The position numbers and the translations under genes are program-made. A stretch of 64,000 bases of DNA from the NCBI GenBank assembly GCA_012845835.1, contig JABAKD010000030.1, positions 11,167,715 through 11,231,714 on the forward strand, written 5' to 3'. The stretch is from Undaria pinnatifida. Lineage: Eukaryota; Sar; Phaeophyceae; Laminariales; Alariaceae. Below the pieces are notes generated by a model. It saw nothing but the letters and a program-made list of their open reading frames with translations. It was not told the origin of the DNA and made no database searches. Below, piece by piece: positions 31,118 to 43,269 of the stretch. How positions within the stretch are numbered: the stretch's first letter is position 1; every line of letters begins with the position of its first letter.

Positions 31118-31960
31118 CTATTCGCCGCTACCCGGCCGCGTCTCGAGAATCATTTTACGATACGTTGAATCCCCAGCACAAAAAGCACGACTAGCCAAGC
31201 GGGTTTGCAGACACCAAGGACACCGAACGGCCTCCGTCGACGTCGTGTAACGAGTCGGACGGACCGGAAGCTTGGTCGGCCCCGGATCGTCCAGAAAAAA
31301 CGCGCTAGCATCAATACAGTCTCCAGATCGGTGGTAGTCGAACGAGCGCTGATTTTCCCGAGGCACCACCTACCATCCTCGCCATTTAGGACCAAAAATA
31401 ATGTCCTTTGTGATGCCATTTAGGACCAAAAATAATGTCCTTTGTGAAGCGCCGTAGCGCCGTAGCGCCGTAGCTGCGCGGCCAGTCATCGCGAGGCACG
31501 CAGCCCGTAACCAGGCTCCAGAAAATGCTCACCATTACTCCGAAAAAGTGCCCGTTAGGTAGCACCGACGAGCGCATCCGGCGATGCATCCGGGTGGTTT
31601 TGCCTTTGTCGGTTCGGAGTGCCGGCCCAATGCTTGTAGAGCGAACAAAACCTGCTGCCGAGAGAGAGAGATGTAGGTCTAGCTCTCGCTCCGTCCAGCT
31701 CTCGCTCCGTCCAGCTCTCGCTCCGTCCAGCTCTCGCTCCGTCCAGCTCTCGCTCCGTCCAGCTCTCGCTCCGTCCAGCTCTCGTTCCCACAATCGGCGG
31801 GAGCGTCCCATCCAGGCGTCTCATACATAGCCGCGATTGCCTCACCTCGATCACCGACCGATTGTTGTCCGCCTATCCTCTCCACCGCAAGCCTTATATA
31901 AGGGAGCAGAAACAACGTCCTCAGCGACGTCGCACGAGGGGATTTCTTGGTTGACTTGTG
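31118..31960 (-). pseudogene. Decayed second copy of the chromo/Tudor-like ORF
   Basis: Fragments in different minus-strand frames follow the order of 1562-2347: VERIGGQQSVGDRGEAIAAM (chromodomain start), an expanded SWTERELD block replacing SWERE, GCVPRDDWPRSYGATAL, then WCLGKISARSTTTD and LGIQRIVK. The chromo strand and tail remain recognisable, but frame shifts and a stop-rich middle exclude function. The expansion is a 16-bp minisatellite at 31681-31776. Confidence 0.6.
31681..31776 (+). repeat. 16-bp minisatellite, six perfect units
   Basis: The unit AGCTCTCGCTCCGTCC is repeated six times without error and a seventh unit is partial. On the minus strand three units encode a 16-residue period containing SWTERELD. 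16 is not a multiple of 3, so the frame rotates with each unit. Confidence 0.95.
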
Positions 31961-32576
31961 TCGTAGCACGTATGGTCTTTGTCTCGCCGAGAAAATATTT
32001 ACGGCGCATACTTGTATATACATGAAGGGGGTGGGGGCTGACACAGGGTTTCGCCGCGCACCACGGAGACTCGCTGTGTGCATCGGCGCCGCGTCGGGGC
32101 GTGTCTGGGTGGGCGGGGGGGGGGGGGGACCCAAACTGCAGAGGTCTAATTAGAAAGAAGAGCTCAGCGGGACAGGAACCGTCCGGCATGTTGTCGGAAG
32201 AGCGGGGAAATATTTTTTTTTCCGAGAAACTCGCCACCTTGAGGAGTTCCAACATCTCTCCCATTTTTTTTTTTTTTTTTGGGGGGGGGGAAGAAAAAAA
32301 AGAAAAGGGTACTTCCCGATGAAAAATTCCATGGACCAAGGCACGTACGGTAGAGGGGATAGTTCCCATTTCGACTACCGTTTTTCTTGCACTCGCGGGC
32401 ACGAGCGACACTCAGTATCTCACCGGACGAAAATATTTTTCGAAAAGAGGTGTGTTTTTTGCCCAGCGCGTAGCTTTCCATTCCATTCCATTCCATTGCG
32501 CGCGTATTCACACACATCCATCGCAAGATCAAAACTTGATGTGAGTACGAAAATTTTAACCTCGCAACGGAAAATG

Positions 32577-32604
32577 GGCGGTCACTCGCGCGCGAGTGAC
32601 CGCC
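32577..32604. repeat. 28-bp perfect palindrome without spacer
   Basis: GGCGGTCACTCGCG is followed directly by its reverse complement. It is GC-rich and able to extrude as a cruciform. It stands alone in non-coding sequence. Confidence 0.9.
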
Positions 32605-33359
32605 ACGAGCCACAGCAACCCCCCCCCCCCTTCCCCTCCCCCGAAAAAAAAAAAGTGACCCCCTTGCCGTAGAAAATTCAAAATAAAAACGAAAAATTTC
32701 AATGAATTCGGCTTAAGGAGCCCCGTCATATTCCAGAAATCGTTTCAGCGCAAAAAAAGTGACATGTACTTGCTATGTGCTTCTAGTGTAGTAGCATGCG
32801 CGCGTCACCGACACCAACACAGCGCAAGAGTCTTCTAGGAAAGGATTTTTCCGTCCATTTTGAGCGAAAGTTTTTTTTTTACTTGCGCCTCTGAGTGTAT
32901 TCGCGCCCGGCTGGGTGCGCGCTGGCCTTTCACGCGTTTTGATGAACAGCTGGTGGCCGTGGCGGCCGTACCGTATAAAAGCAAAAACAAAAAAACATGC
33001 AGTTCCCCACGCGACAAAAAGTTTTGGAACCCAGCGCATGGTCATAACGGCACATACATGGCATGCCCCGACAGGATCGTTTTTCAAAAATACCTAAACC
33101 ACCATGACTAGGTATGCGTCCCACTGGTCGTTGCGAGCGAAGAGGGGAGGGAGGCGGGGAGGGGGGAGGGGGGGGGGGGGTGAGGCCGGGTTGGTTGACG
33201 GACGTGGAAGAAGAACGATGCAATCGTCGGTGGCGTGGAGGCAAGATCTTTTCCCCAGCGAAACCGTGACAGATCTCCGAAAAGGAGGGGTGCTGGGGCG
33301 AAGAGGAAAACGCGCCAAAAAACGTGAGCAGGCAGCGCGGCCGGTGGAAGGCCGCGAAA
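32605..33359. other. Unassigned stretch
   Basis: C and A runs near 32620-32655, then mixed sequence. The 271-codon minus frame at 33094-33909 runs through repeat D1 and is not credible. Confidence 0.35.
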
Positions 33360-33540
33360 AATGTGGAGTCACCCCGTCCACGGGGTATGGGTTACACTCG
33401 ATCAAAAATCGACGAGCAGTGGGATTGCTGAAGGCAAGAACCGGGGGGTGGGAGAAGGGACGACACCTGTGACCACGGCTTATTATCCAGATGCTGGAAA
33501 GTACAGAAATAATTTGAAGAAGAAAAAAAAAAAAAAAAAT
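33360..33540 (-). repeat. Dispersed repeat D1, inverted copy with A run
   Basis: Reverse complement of the family at 13186 and 52420: ATCAAAAATCGACGAGCAGT, GGGATTGCTGAAG, CACCTGTGACCACGG, CCAGATGCTGGAAAGTA, then an A17 run. Confidence 0.75.
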
Positions 33541-35435
33541 GGAAAAAAAGGGGTTAATTATGCACTTTTTGAGCCAAAAAAAAGGTATACCTGGCGGGCC
33601 GAGCTCCTCAACAGTGTGGACCACACTATCGGCTAGTATTATTACCTGCATACTTTTTCGAGAGTATAGTATTACTATCAATAATAGCGTTTTAGTACTA
33701 GCGCGCAGACGATTGGCCGGCTTGCGCGAACGAACGCCGAAGTCGGAGTCATGCTTCGGGTGATGATGGATGATGGATGATGGATGATGCAACATTGTTG
33801 ACTTTACGTCGAGCTGTATGTGTAGCTCCTCATGCTGGGAGCTCGGAAAATTATCAGAATATGCTGCATCCCTACCGTGGGACGGCTCTGTGTTACCGCA
33901 CGTGTACAACGGAGGTTAAACGAAACGTGCACGTGAGCACTCCCCTCCCATGGCGTCGCCGCTGACTCTGGGTCAGTGGATATGGTGCAGTAACTAAGTT
34001 CTTGACCTAAATGCGTCGGATGGGTTGTGGCATCTGGCACGAAGGCTAGCTGCCATGTTTATCCTGTTGCCGCTGCTGGTCGGCGCCCGAATACAGAAAG
34101 CGACGAGGTCGTTTATTATTCGGCGGCAGCACCGAGGGCGTCCACGTCGACGGTAGCGACTGAGGGCGTCCACGTCGACGGTAGCGACTGAGAGAGGGCG
34201 AGGGAGGGCCCGAAACTCGAAAGAAGGGCGCCCAGCGAGGCTCGACCCGCGCAGTCGGACGGAAGCTGCATCGTCGGGGCAGCCGTGTGTTGGAGTACGA
34301 GGTGTGGGTCCGCGCGCGACGACGGCCCCAACGGCCGTCACGGGGAGCGTGGAACGCGTCGGTGGGATGCCGTCGATCGAAGGAGACACACCCTGCCGGG
34401 TCCTAGATACCATTTTCAAAAGCAAAAGCTGCGCGGTGTGCCTATAGCAAGCAGGAGCTGCTTGTTGGCCTCCGAGTGGAGATACATGCAGCCCGACCCA
34501 GAAGACGGCAATGTACCAGGACACCCGAGTTTTGCCTTAATTTAACAGTTTCCAGCGCCTTGTGGTCCAAACGACGCTGAGATCTTCTTCGTGCTCCAAG
34601 GTCGCCTCGAAGGTTCTTGATTACCCACACACAGCAGTGCTGCCAGCTTCAGGGTCGAGCGGGGTCCAGAGTCCCTCCGAGTCGAAGGTAGCGCGACTAT
34701 CGCAGGCGGCGATACCAGGTAGCGCGACTATCGCATGGGAGCGTAGTAAGCGGGCTGTAGCGGGCTGCCCCAAAAAGAGCGCGTTGGCAGGGAGTCAACT
34801 ATATGCTATGCTCGAGCATGGCAGGCGAGGGCCAGACGGTGGCTGCCGTACATTGGTGGGCGCTCCCATCCCCCCCCTCCCCCCCCGGCTCCCATCCCCC
34901 CCTCCCCCCATTCGAACGAAAATGCCACCAAGGTAGACCCGCCGTTTTGTTTCTTTTGGCGGGGAAGCTGCGGTTCGACTGACAATAATATCGTCTCGCG
35001 AGGCTCTAGTGTCAAAATTCAAGTTAATAATCGTCTCCCACATGTACAATGTGTCAAAATTAAGTAGAGTTATCGTTCAAAAATGATCAAATATTCGTGG
35101 TTGTACCCGCAGCTGTCGTGGCCTTCCCCTCTCTTCTGCGAGAACTAGAGTCAAGATCCCACGCGGCATTTCTTGTCGCACCATAACCGGAATATATCAT
35201 CTACCTACCAGCTTTAACGTTCACAGGTAGCTATTATTAAGCTGCAGCTCCCCAGCACATCTACCACATACATACCTGGTATATACCTACCAGAGCCAGG
35301 AATATCGTCTCCGTCTACCATGAGAAGTAACTACGTGTAATGTACATCAGATCTTCATATATATATATGAATACATGGATCAAGATTCACCCCCTCCCGT
35401 GTTCATATTACTCCCACTTACTCATGGCCATATTC
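33541..35435. other. Unassigned stretch with a 28-bp duplication
   Basis: GTCCACGTCGACGGTAGCGA is present twice in succession (34140 and 34168). GGTAGCGCGACTATCGCA is duplicated near 34687 and 34721. The GC-rich part (34050-34830) has frames up to 176 codons on the minus strand without domains, and a gene is possible but unsupported. Confidence 0.4.
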
Positions 35436-35439
35436 TATT

Positions 35440-35645
35440 CCACGATGGTGATATTCCACGATGGTGATATGCCATGATGGTGATATTCCACGATGGTGAT
35501 ATTCCACGATGGTGATATTCCATGATCGTGATATTCCACGATGGTGATGTTCCATGATGGTGATATTCCATGATGGTGATATTCCATGATGGTGATATTC
35601 CATGATGGTGATATTCCATGATGGTGATACGATACTCCACGATGG
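35440..35645 (+). repeat. 16-bp minisatellite, about 13 units
   Basis: Units of GATATTCCACGATGGT and the variant GATATTCCATGATGGT alternate, with one degenerate unit near 35530 and one near 35635. All three minus-strand frames are open through it, giving His/Ile-rich 16-residue periods, because no unit contains a stop in any frame. Confidence 0.93.
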
Positions 35646-36659
35646 TGACAAGACAGGCCCCCAAAAACCTGCTGTGGAGCGGAAGCGAGGCATCGCAGGA
35701 TAGTATGGGCTAAGTCAAAAATGGGGAAAAAAAAAAAAACGGAAACAGTTTTAATCCACGGAGACTCGACCCAGCAGGAAGGGCAGCCGCATAATAACAA
35801 AAGTACTCAACAGGGCTATCATTTCGACGCGGGGAAACGCCCCGACCATTTTAGTTACCAAGTAGTGAAAACAAAACGTAGCCTTTTCTTGTGGAATGTT
35901 GGGGGGGGGGGGGTGTGTGTGACTTTTCGCGACGTATGATATGCGAAAACATTATGGCTTTGTACAATGCGAGGGAGTCAGAAGCTTTTAGACCTTTTCG
36001 AAAAGCGGAGGCGAAAGCGTGACGTTTTTTTTGGAACGTGAGCGGGTGGGCTGACCTTGTTGGCAACGCGGGCAATGCCAGGTGGCGACACAGATACACG
36101 TCTCGAAAAAAAAAAGGCGGACGACGGCGTTACTTTTTGCTGCTCGAGCGGGTAACTAGCCGAAGCTTACCTTCCGCCTGAGGTGGACGGCGAAGTGGAC
36201 GGCGGCGTGTCTTTCGAGGTACGCAGACCTTTCGCAAAGTAGATCGTTACGCGTGGCTTTACGGAAAGCGAGGGAGTGACCTGACCTTGAGCGCAAAGTG
36301 GGCGCGCGCAAGGTTCGGATCCGCCCACGCTCGGGGGGGGGGGGGGGGGGGGTTGGCTTGCATGCTATTTTTAGTGTTGAGAAGGGACCTACCACAAAAT
36401 CCAAACCAACGTTTGAAACGAAGTGTTCCTCGCGGAGAGAGAGGTCAGCAACGAACCGCGTTACTTTCGACCCGTTTCCTCCCTGTTTTCGGACGTACGA
36501 TTGCCTCATCCTCTTGCCGTCGACTACCTGGTACATGATTGTACAGATACCTCACAGCAAGAAGAAACGTATCTCTGGCGCCCTTCAAGCGTCCAATAAG
36601 GTCTCCAAGCGTTTCGCGATCTTTCATCGAAAAATATCCTTTGATAATTATTATTCATA

Positions 36660-38738
36660 TATCTTGCATTTTAATTAACAGACTCGCGGTGGGTTGTGGT
36701 GGATTGTGATCAAGACCAAAAGAGTGAGAGATACCACGTGCTCAAAATCATGCAGCAGAGCAGCGGAGAAACCAACGCGCAACGTCCCAACAACTTTCCG
36801 GCGGCCAGAACCGCGCGAGAAACAAAGAAAACAAAAGCACGGAAGGCGGTCGCAACACCAACACGGACAACGAACGGTTGCGCATCGCCAGACACAAAAA
36901 AATCGGACAAAAACAGTAACAGCAAAAGGGGGACGGACACCACGGATGACCCGACACAGCGAATCGGAATTCAAGCAGCAACCAGCGCTCTCACGAACCT
37001 ACTTACATAGGCGTACAGAATCGTGTACACAAGAGAGCAGCCCGTCGGAGCCGAGCTCTGTCCGCGGCAAATTAAACCCACAAAAAAAAAAAGCGCGCGA
37101 CAGAAACCTAAACACAAAATCTAGCAAGGTTAAAAAAAAGCACCACACCACACCGAAAAAAAATACCGTCTCACCATCGTACCACATCACACCACATCAA
37201 TACAATCACCCTATCAACCATATCAAAGTAGTAGTAACAACAGTATTAATAGAGGCCCCCCCCAGCAAGGCCGTGGTGTGCCAGAGCAATACGACCGCCT
37301 TCACTGGGGGAAGCAACCGTATTCCATGGCAGGCCGCGAGTGCAATTTCCCAGTCGCGCCAAGCGATTTCGACCGCCTTAAAATGGGGATACCGCCTTCC
37401 TCAGACCGCGTCATCATGTCACCGCTACTACCGTACACAGTTTGAAAGGCCAAGACTGCACCAATCCCCCCCACATAACCTGCTACTACCAATAAAACTA
37501 CCGCTATATACCACCTCTACTAACGCTGCCGGCGCCGGCGCAGTTCACACATAATCCCCCCCGCAGAAATCTACTCAAAACGTGTAAAATAGAAAACAAC
37601 AACCAAAGAAATTTTGCGGCTTTGAACATGTGCAACAAGCCTGTCCAACCCTCAACAACCCCCCCCCCCCGCAACGACCTATTTCGAAGCATGCATACAA
37701 TTAACCTCGCTAACCACCCATTCCACGCACGCTACGCACTGAACGAACGTGCCACAAAAATATCGGTGGAGGGGGCACGGGCGGGCGGGGGGGGGGGGGG
37801 GGGGAGGGGGAGTTTCGAACCCGGTTTAAGACACATAACACACCAACACAGACGGACACCGCCGTCAACTCGCACCAAAACTGAACCGAAGCCGCGTTTC
37901 AACCAAAGCAGTGCACCTCATGCTGCGCTCGAGCATGTCACCGCTCGCGACGAACAACCTCCCCCCCCCCCCCCCCCCCCCGCCCTCTCCATACCCCCCC
38001 CCCCCCCCCCCTCCCCTCTCCCCCGTCCACACGCCATGAAATCACATGCAACATATTCCTGGGGAGGGAAGGGGGGGGGGGAACCAAAGCATTCTCTTTG
38101 CGTGTACAAGTAGCACAGGCACAAAAGACAGCAGCAACGCGCAGCAAAATAATCCCCACCAATCAATAGTACCTGGCGAGCGCCACAGATTACGTCTCGG
38201 GCTGTCATCGCCAATGCAACAAAATGGGAGAGGGAGGCAACTCACTCACTCGTTCACTCTCTTTCGTGCGTGCGCCGCTGCGCTTAGGTATCGTCCAAAT
38301 CCCACGGGGAAAACGCTGCACGGGCGCCCGCCCGCCTCGTCACCCCCCTCGAGCTGGGTCTGTCCCATCCCAACCCAATACAAGCACATTTAGTATTGTA
38401 ATGACAACGGGAGGCGTTCTTAATCTTAATATAGCAAGCACACACACGAGTACGCGCGTGCGTACGTACGTACGTACGTACGAATGAACGAACACCAAGC
38501 AAAGCCAAAATTTTAAAAGAAAATGGTTTGTGGTTGCTGTTGCCTTGCAAGGTGCAAGGTGCTGCTCCCTGTTTCTTGGCGCAGTCAATCAATCGACACT
38601 GCAACAAACCTCCCGTATCCTGTATAGAAGCGATACCATACGCTCACAAGCCCCCCCCTCCCCCCCCCCACCCCGCCTTCCCCACAACCCAGTCCCTCCC
38701 CTCTCCCGCTCCACGCATGCTCCCAAAACCGTACCCCT
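36660..38738 (-). other. Strand-asymmetric A/C-rich segment downstream of the large gene
   Basis: The plus strand is rich in A and C (so the minus-strand transcript would be G/U-rich) from about 36700 to 38700, immediately after the stop at 38739. A long 3' untranslated region is the simplest reading. No polyadenylation signal could be assigned. It contains C runs, a (ACGT)n microsatellite near 38460-38480 and no credible ORF. Confidence 0.35.
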
Positions 38739-38832
38739 TTATGCCAAAGCAGACCAGCTGTCTAAAGAATCTGGGACCCAAACCTTCCCCCCCGACGTCC
38801 CTGATCTCATGCCTAGGGTGGCGGCGGCGGCG

Positions 38833-38864
<32 letters not shown>

Positions 38865-39990
38865 TGGGCGACGAGACACCCAGCGCCCGTCAGGCGTGGT
38901 CTCCTGCCCCCTCTCCGCCCCTCCTCCTCCTCCTGCCTCCGACGACGGCGAGGACGAGTAGCAAGAGGAGGAGGAGGAGGAGCCCCCCTGGCCACCTTCG
39001 GTAACGTTGGGCCCGCCCACACCTCCCTCGCGCGATGGCAACGCCGCCCCTCGTTCGGCGAGAGGGAGGGTAACGGATGCCGACCGCCCTCCCGCCGCCG
39101 TGTTCTCCTCGCCAACGCCCCTACGGGCCGCAGGCTCTGGCCCCAGTGGCACATCGTTCTCGTCCAACCCCGAGACAGCCGTGGAAAACTCAACACTCTG
39201 CCGGTGATTCCGCCGCCGTTGATGATGCCCTTGTTGCTGCTGGCGCTGCTGGCGTGACTCGCGCTGGTGCCTCTCCTGATGTAGAAGCTGCAGCCGCTCG
39301 AGGTCGGCAAGTCGGGCTGCCGAAGACGGCACCAACACGCTCGCCGCTTCCGAAGGGGCGGCGGCGGCGGCGGTGACGGACGACGACGACGACGATGACG
39401 GCGGCGGCAACGGCGACAGGTCTTCTTCCGCAGTAGCCTGGGCTCTGGCAGCCGTCGGCAACAGCTTCCGCAAAGAGCGCTTCACGATTTTTTGCTTTGA
39501 TATGCTGCTACCCCCGTTAGCGTCTCCGCGAGTACTCCCGTCATCTTCTTCGCTGCTACCGTCAACAGAGTCCCTGCTAATGCTAGACCCCGACATCAAG
39601 CGGTCCCGACCGTAATTTGCACACCATGTTGGTTCGGTTCGAGGGGAAACTTCTTTCGCGTACGTCCTCACCGCGCCCGCGCCCGGGCCGGCACTGTTGG
39701 AACCACCACTGTTGCTGCCGCCCCAAACCCCACCCCCACCCCCAGGGTCACCACCCCCACCGATGCCGCGGCCTCGACTGCCACCGCCATTCCCTGCGGC
39801 CCATACAATGTGGTGAGACCGAGAGGTCGCGAGGACCTTCTCCACGGCGGTACCGGTAGCGCGCAGATCACCGCTGCTGCTGCCTCTGCTGCTGCTACCG
39901 CTACCGCTACCGCCACCGCTGCTTCCCTTGCCACTTCCGCCATCGCCACCGTCATCACCCCCCCCCCCCGCCACCACCACCACCCCCCCC
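38739..39990 (-). CDS. Large gene, C-terminal block after a frame change
   Basis: The E11 frame meets a stop in the G11 run near 39955-39970, but the neighbouring frame is open from there to the TAA at 38739. It has Ser/Gly tracts, a Lys/Arg patch (SKQKIVKRSLRKLL), a Gln-rich coiled stretch (LERLQLLHQERHQRESRQQR) and an Ala-14 run from CAG/GGC triplets. Either a short intron starts at 40008, or the poly-G length is wrong or variable. The last residues are WVPDSLDSWSALA. Confidence 0.55.
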
Positions 39991-42900
39991 ACCACCAACA
40001 CCACCAACCTTGCACAAAATGCTCCACTTCTCGCCCATCTGGTGGTTAACTATCGTGAGAAGCGCGGTGACATTCTTGCGTACGGCCGCCTCCACGCTCT
40101 CCACGACGTATCTCTTCACCGCCTCCTCGAACGCGGATGCTGCCAGGTTGTACACGGCGCTCAGGGCGTTGTTGCTGACGTGCACCTTCACCGCGAGCAC
40201 CGACACCCGCAGCCGCGTGAGGCGCAAACCTTTCGGTGCGCTCTTTGGGGCCCCCTTTGGAGCAACCTTCGGAGCGCCCATCGGGGCTATCGGGGCTCCC
40301 CTTGGAGTGCCTCTAGGAGTACCCTTTCGGGTGGGGGTATCCCTCGGGGTACCTCGCGGGGTGTCCAAGGCTTCTTCCGCCTTGTTTCCACCACCTTCAA
40401 CTTCTCCCGCCATCGGCAGCTCCTGCGTGTCGAGCTCGAGCTCGATCGTCAGGCCGGACAGCGTCGCCTGGAGACTCCCCGCCGTCTTGAGGTACGGGAA
40501 GTGGGTCTGCTTGACCGACCACTTCACGTCCGCCAGCTCAGCCCCGACAGCCGAGATCCGCGCCACGAGGAAAGGCGCCGAGATCATTTCCGCCGCGGTA
40601 GGGCTCGCAATTGTCCCACTCTTGCCGTCTTTCCCCTTTCCGCCCGACGGGCCCTCCTTCTCCTTCTCGCCCTTCCCGTTGCCCCTCGGCAACTTCTCTC
40701 TACTCGCCATCGACCCACCGCCGCCGCCGCCGCCGCCGCTGCCGAGAGCACCACCACCTCGAGCATGCTTATCATCGCCAACAGCCTTCGACCAGGACCC
40801 GCCCGACCGAAGAACTCCACCGCCCGGAGCCGCCCCGGACGTTGCCGCCGCGCTCGCCGCCGCGCGAGCAGCCGAGCCACCCGACCTCTTCCGCCCCTCC
40901 GTTGCTACCTTCGGCGACAGCTGCTTCGGCGACAGCTGCTTCGACAACAGCTTCGACAACGCCTGCGGCGACGACCGCTTCGGCGACCGCTTCGGCGACA
41001 GCGCAGCTGGAGGGGAGCCGGAGGCGACGCGGGAGGAGGCGCCTATAATGGCCGGGGCCGAAGCAGTACGATCCCCCATCCTTTTCTGCTCGAGCGCCAA
41101 TCTCGCACCACCACTATCATCACCACCACCACCACCGCATTCTCCCTCGTTCTTGCGGACGCCGGCCAACAGAGCACCAGACGACAGGGAGCCAGCCGAC
41201 AGGGCATTCGCCGACAAGGAACCAGGTTGCGTGCCCGACGGCGCGCCAGGATGGGACGCGCCAACTTCGTAAGGCCCCGAACTCTTACGTCGGTTCCATA
41301 TTTTGTGTAGGGAATGCCACTTCCCCCGGTCGGCACGCGGAGCGGGCGCATCGCACACGCCGCTGTCGCGGGGCGGCAGCGGCGGCGGCGGCGGCGGCGA
41401 AAGGTTGGGGTCCTTCTCGCGTCTGCCTCCGCCACAAATGTCGACGGGGGGAACAACGGCGTTTAAGTTGTCGCTGCTGTCGACGCCGGATTTCGTGTGG
41501 CCGCCGCGGGCGTTCTCTTCCCCCTCCTCTTCGTCACTCAACACCCCTTCGTGGCCCTGACGAGGCACAACCGGCACATATAATTTCATGGGGGATTGGT
41601 TCACGTTTAGTATTTTTTTTTTTAACCGCAATCGATACAAGCAAGCACGTGTCAGTGGTGAGGGGGGGGGGGGGGGGGGGGTAATGTGTTTCTTGCCCTA
41701 AGCGGTTTGATCATTGACCACGCGTTCCCTTCAAAACGGAGCTGGGGGGCGCTAACTTGAAAAAATATTCCAAATACGTCAGCTGTGAGTTCGGGAATTT
41801 TAGGGCCGATACTCGTTTTAGCAAGCTGCGTGATACACCCGCCGCTCGTCTTCACAGACGCATTATCGTGCGAATAAATACATGTAACAAATTGCAGGTG
41901 CTGCTCGGAGAAGGCTCCTCAGCTTTTTCTAGACGTAATTTTGAGCTTTTGCCGAGGAAGCTTGCGATGAGGATCTCCGCTCGGCCCGAAACTCCCTCAT
42001 CTTGCTCCCCGACCCCGACTGTGTCGGAGGAGACCTCGGGCGTGCTTGCACCGTGCCCGGGCTGTCGGCTGGCAGGGTGTGCTGAACTCGTTTTTCGCAA
42101 AATTATTTCAAATACGTCAGCTGTGCGTTCGACCAGCTGGGCGGTCGATACTGAGTTCCATCAGTTGAGTGGTATTTGATCAGTTCATAGTATATTGCAA
42201 TTATGAGGTGGAGCAGTGTGGATAGAGTTTGTATTTATTGAAAAAAAAAACTATCCGACCGCATAGCTCGGGACGTTATCACGCATCTACGTGGTAAGGA
42301 CCAAGTAAACCGCGGCATCCCATACTGCAGACCCCCCCCCCCGCGCCCTATACGCCCAAAACGGCGGATCCGAAAAACTGCGATAAACAGCTCAATTTTG
42401 CCATTTCTAATCTGGAAACGCTAACACCGTATTCGGGACGCCCGTGCGAAATCATATCTTCCCTGGCTTTGTGCTCTTTATTTTTTTTAGATGAGTTTCG
42501 GGCGCATTTCTATTTTTGTTTTTGCATTTTCGGCTTGTCTCTAAAAACAGCCAGGAAAGACACGTCTCAACAACATAGACGTTGTAAGAAAAAAAACCAT
42601 TTCCAACCGCGTGAAAATTGGGCTGCGCGTGGCCCATCTCCTGTTTCGACACGGTCTTGGCTGGCCCTGCTCGTAAGAGCGAGCGAGCGAGTAGCATCAC
42701 GGTGCACGCACAGGTGTCTTACAGCCTCCCTCCCTCCCTGCATTGCAGTCCGAAAACCCCTCCTACCACAGCAGCTAGGATTGCCACAATGTCGCCAATA
42801 CTGCAATCAATCGCCAATTCAGTCTTTTCCTACACTGTTTTCGCTCTCAAGTCTCAACGGGGTTTCTAAATATAAACGATACCATCCATCTGCTATCAGC

Positions 42901-43220
42901 TATCAGCCGGCGAGGTAGGAATTTTCAGCAATACTGCGACAAGCAAAAAAATACATTCAGCCTCTCAGCAGCACTACGCAAAAAAAACGAAGGGGGGTAG
43001 GTATTGCAATGTCGGGGGAACGTAACACGTCGGAGCTCCAAATAGTCCAAGGCGCGGAAGCTCTAGGCCTCACTTAACGCCATCATCACGCCATCATCAC
43101 GCCACTAGACTCACCCTTTTGGGGATTCTGAGGGTAAACACGACGAAGCTCACAGACGATATAACCCTATGCACATTCGCGTCTTTTTTTATTGCTCATC
43201 CCATCTATATATATATATCC

Positions 43221-43269
<49 letters not shown>

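Noticed and set aside
33094..33909. 271-codon minus-strand ORF
   Set aside because: It reads through repeat D1, a T17 run and intergenic DNA, and has no domain.
35440..35645. CRISPR array
   Set aside because: Units follow each other without spacers, and the genome is eukaryotic. The same applies to 31681-31776.
36694..37554. 286-codon plus-strand ORF
   Set aside because: Lys/Thr/Gln-rich with no domain, explained by the A/C skew. It lies antisense to the likely 3' untranslated region of the large gene.
39928..41310. Long plus-strand ORFs of 420 and 460 codons
   Set aside because: They are antisense shadows of exon E11, whose minus-strand frame keeps splice phase and a recognisable domain.
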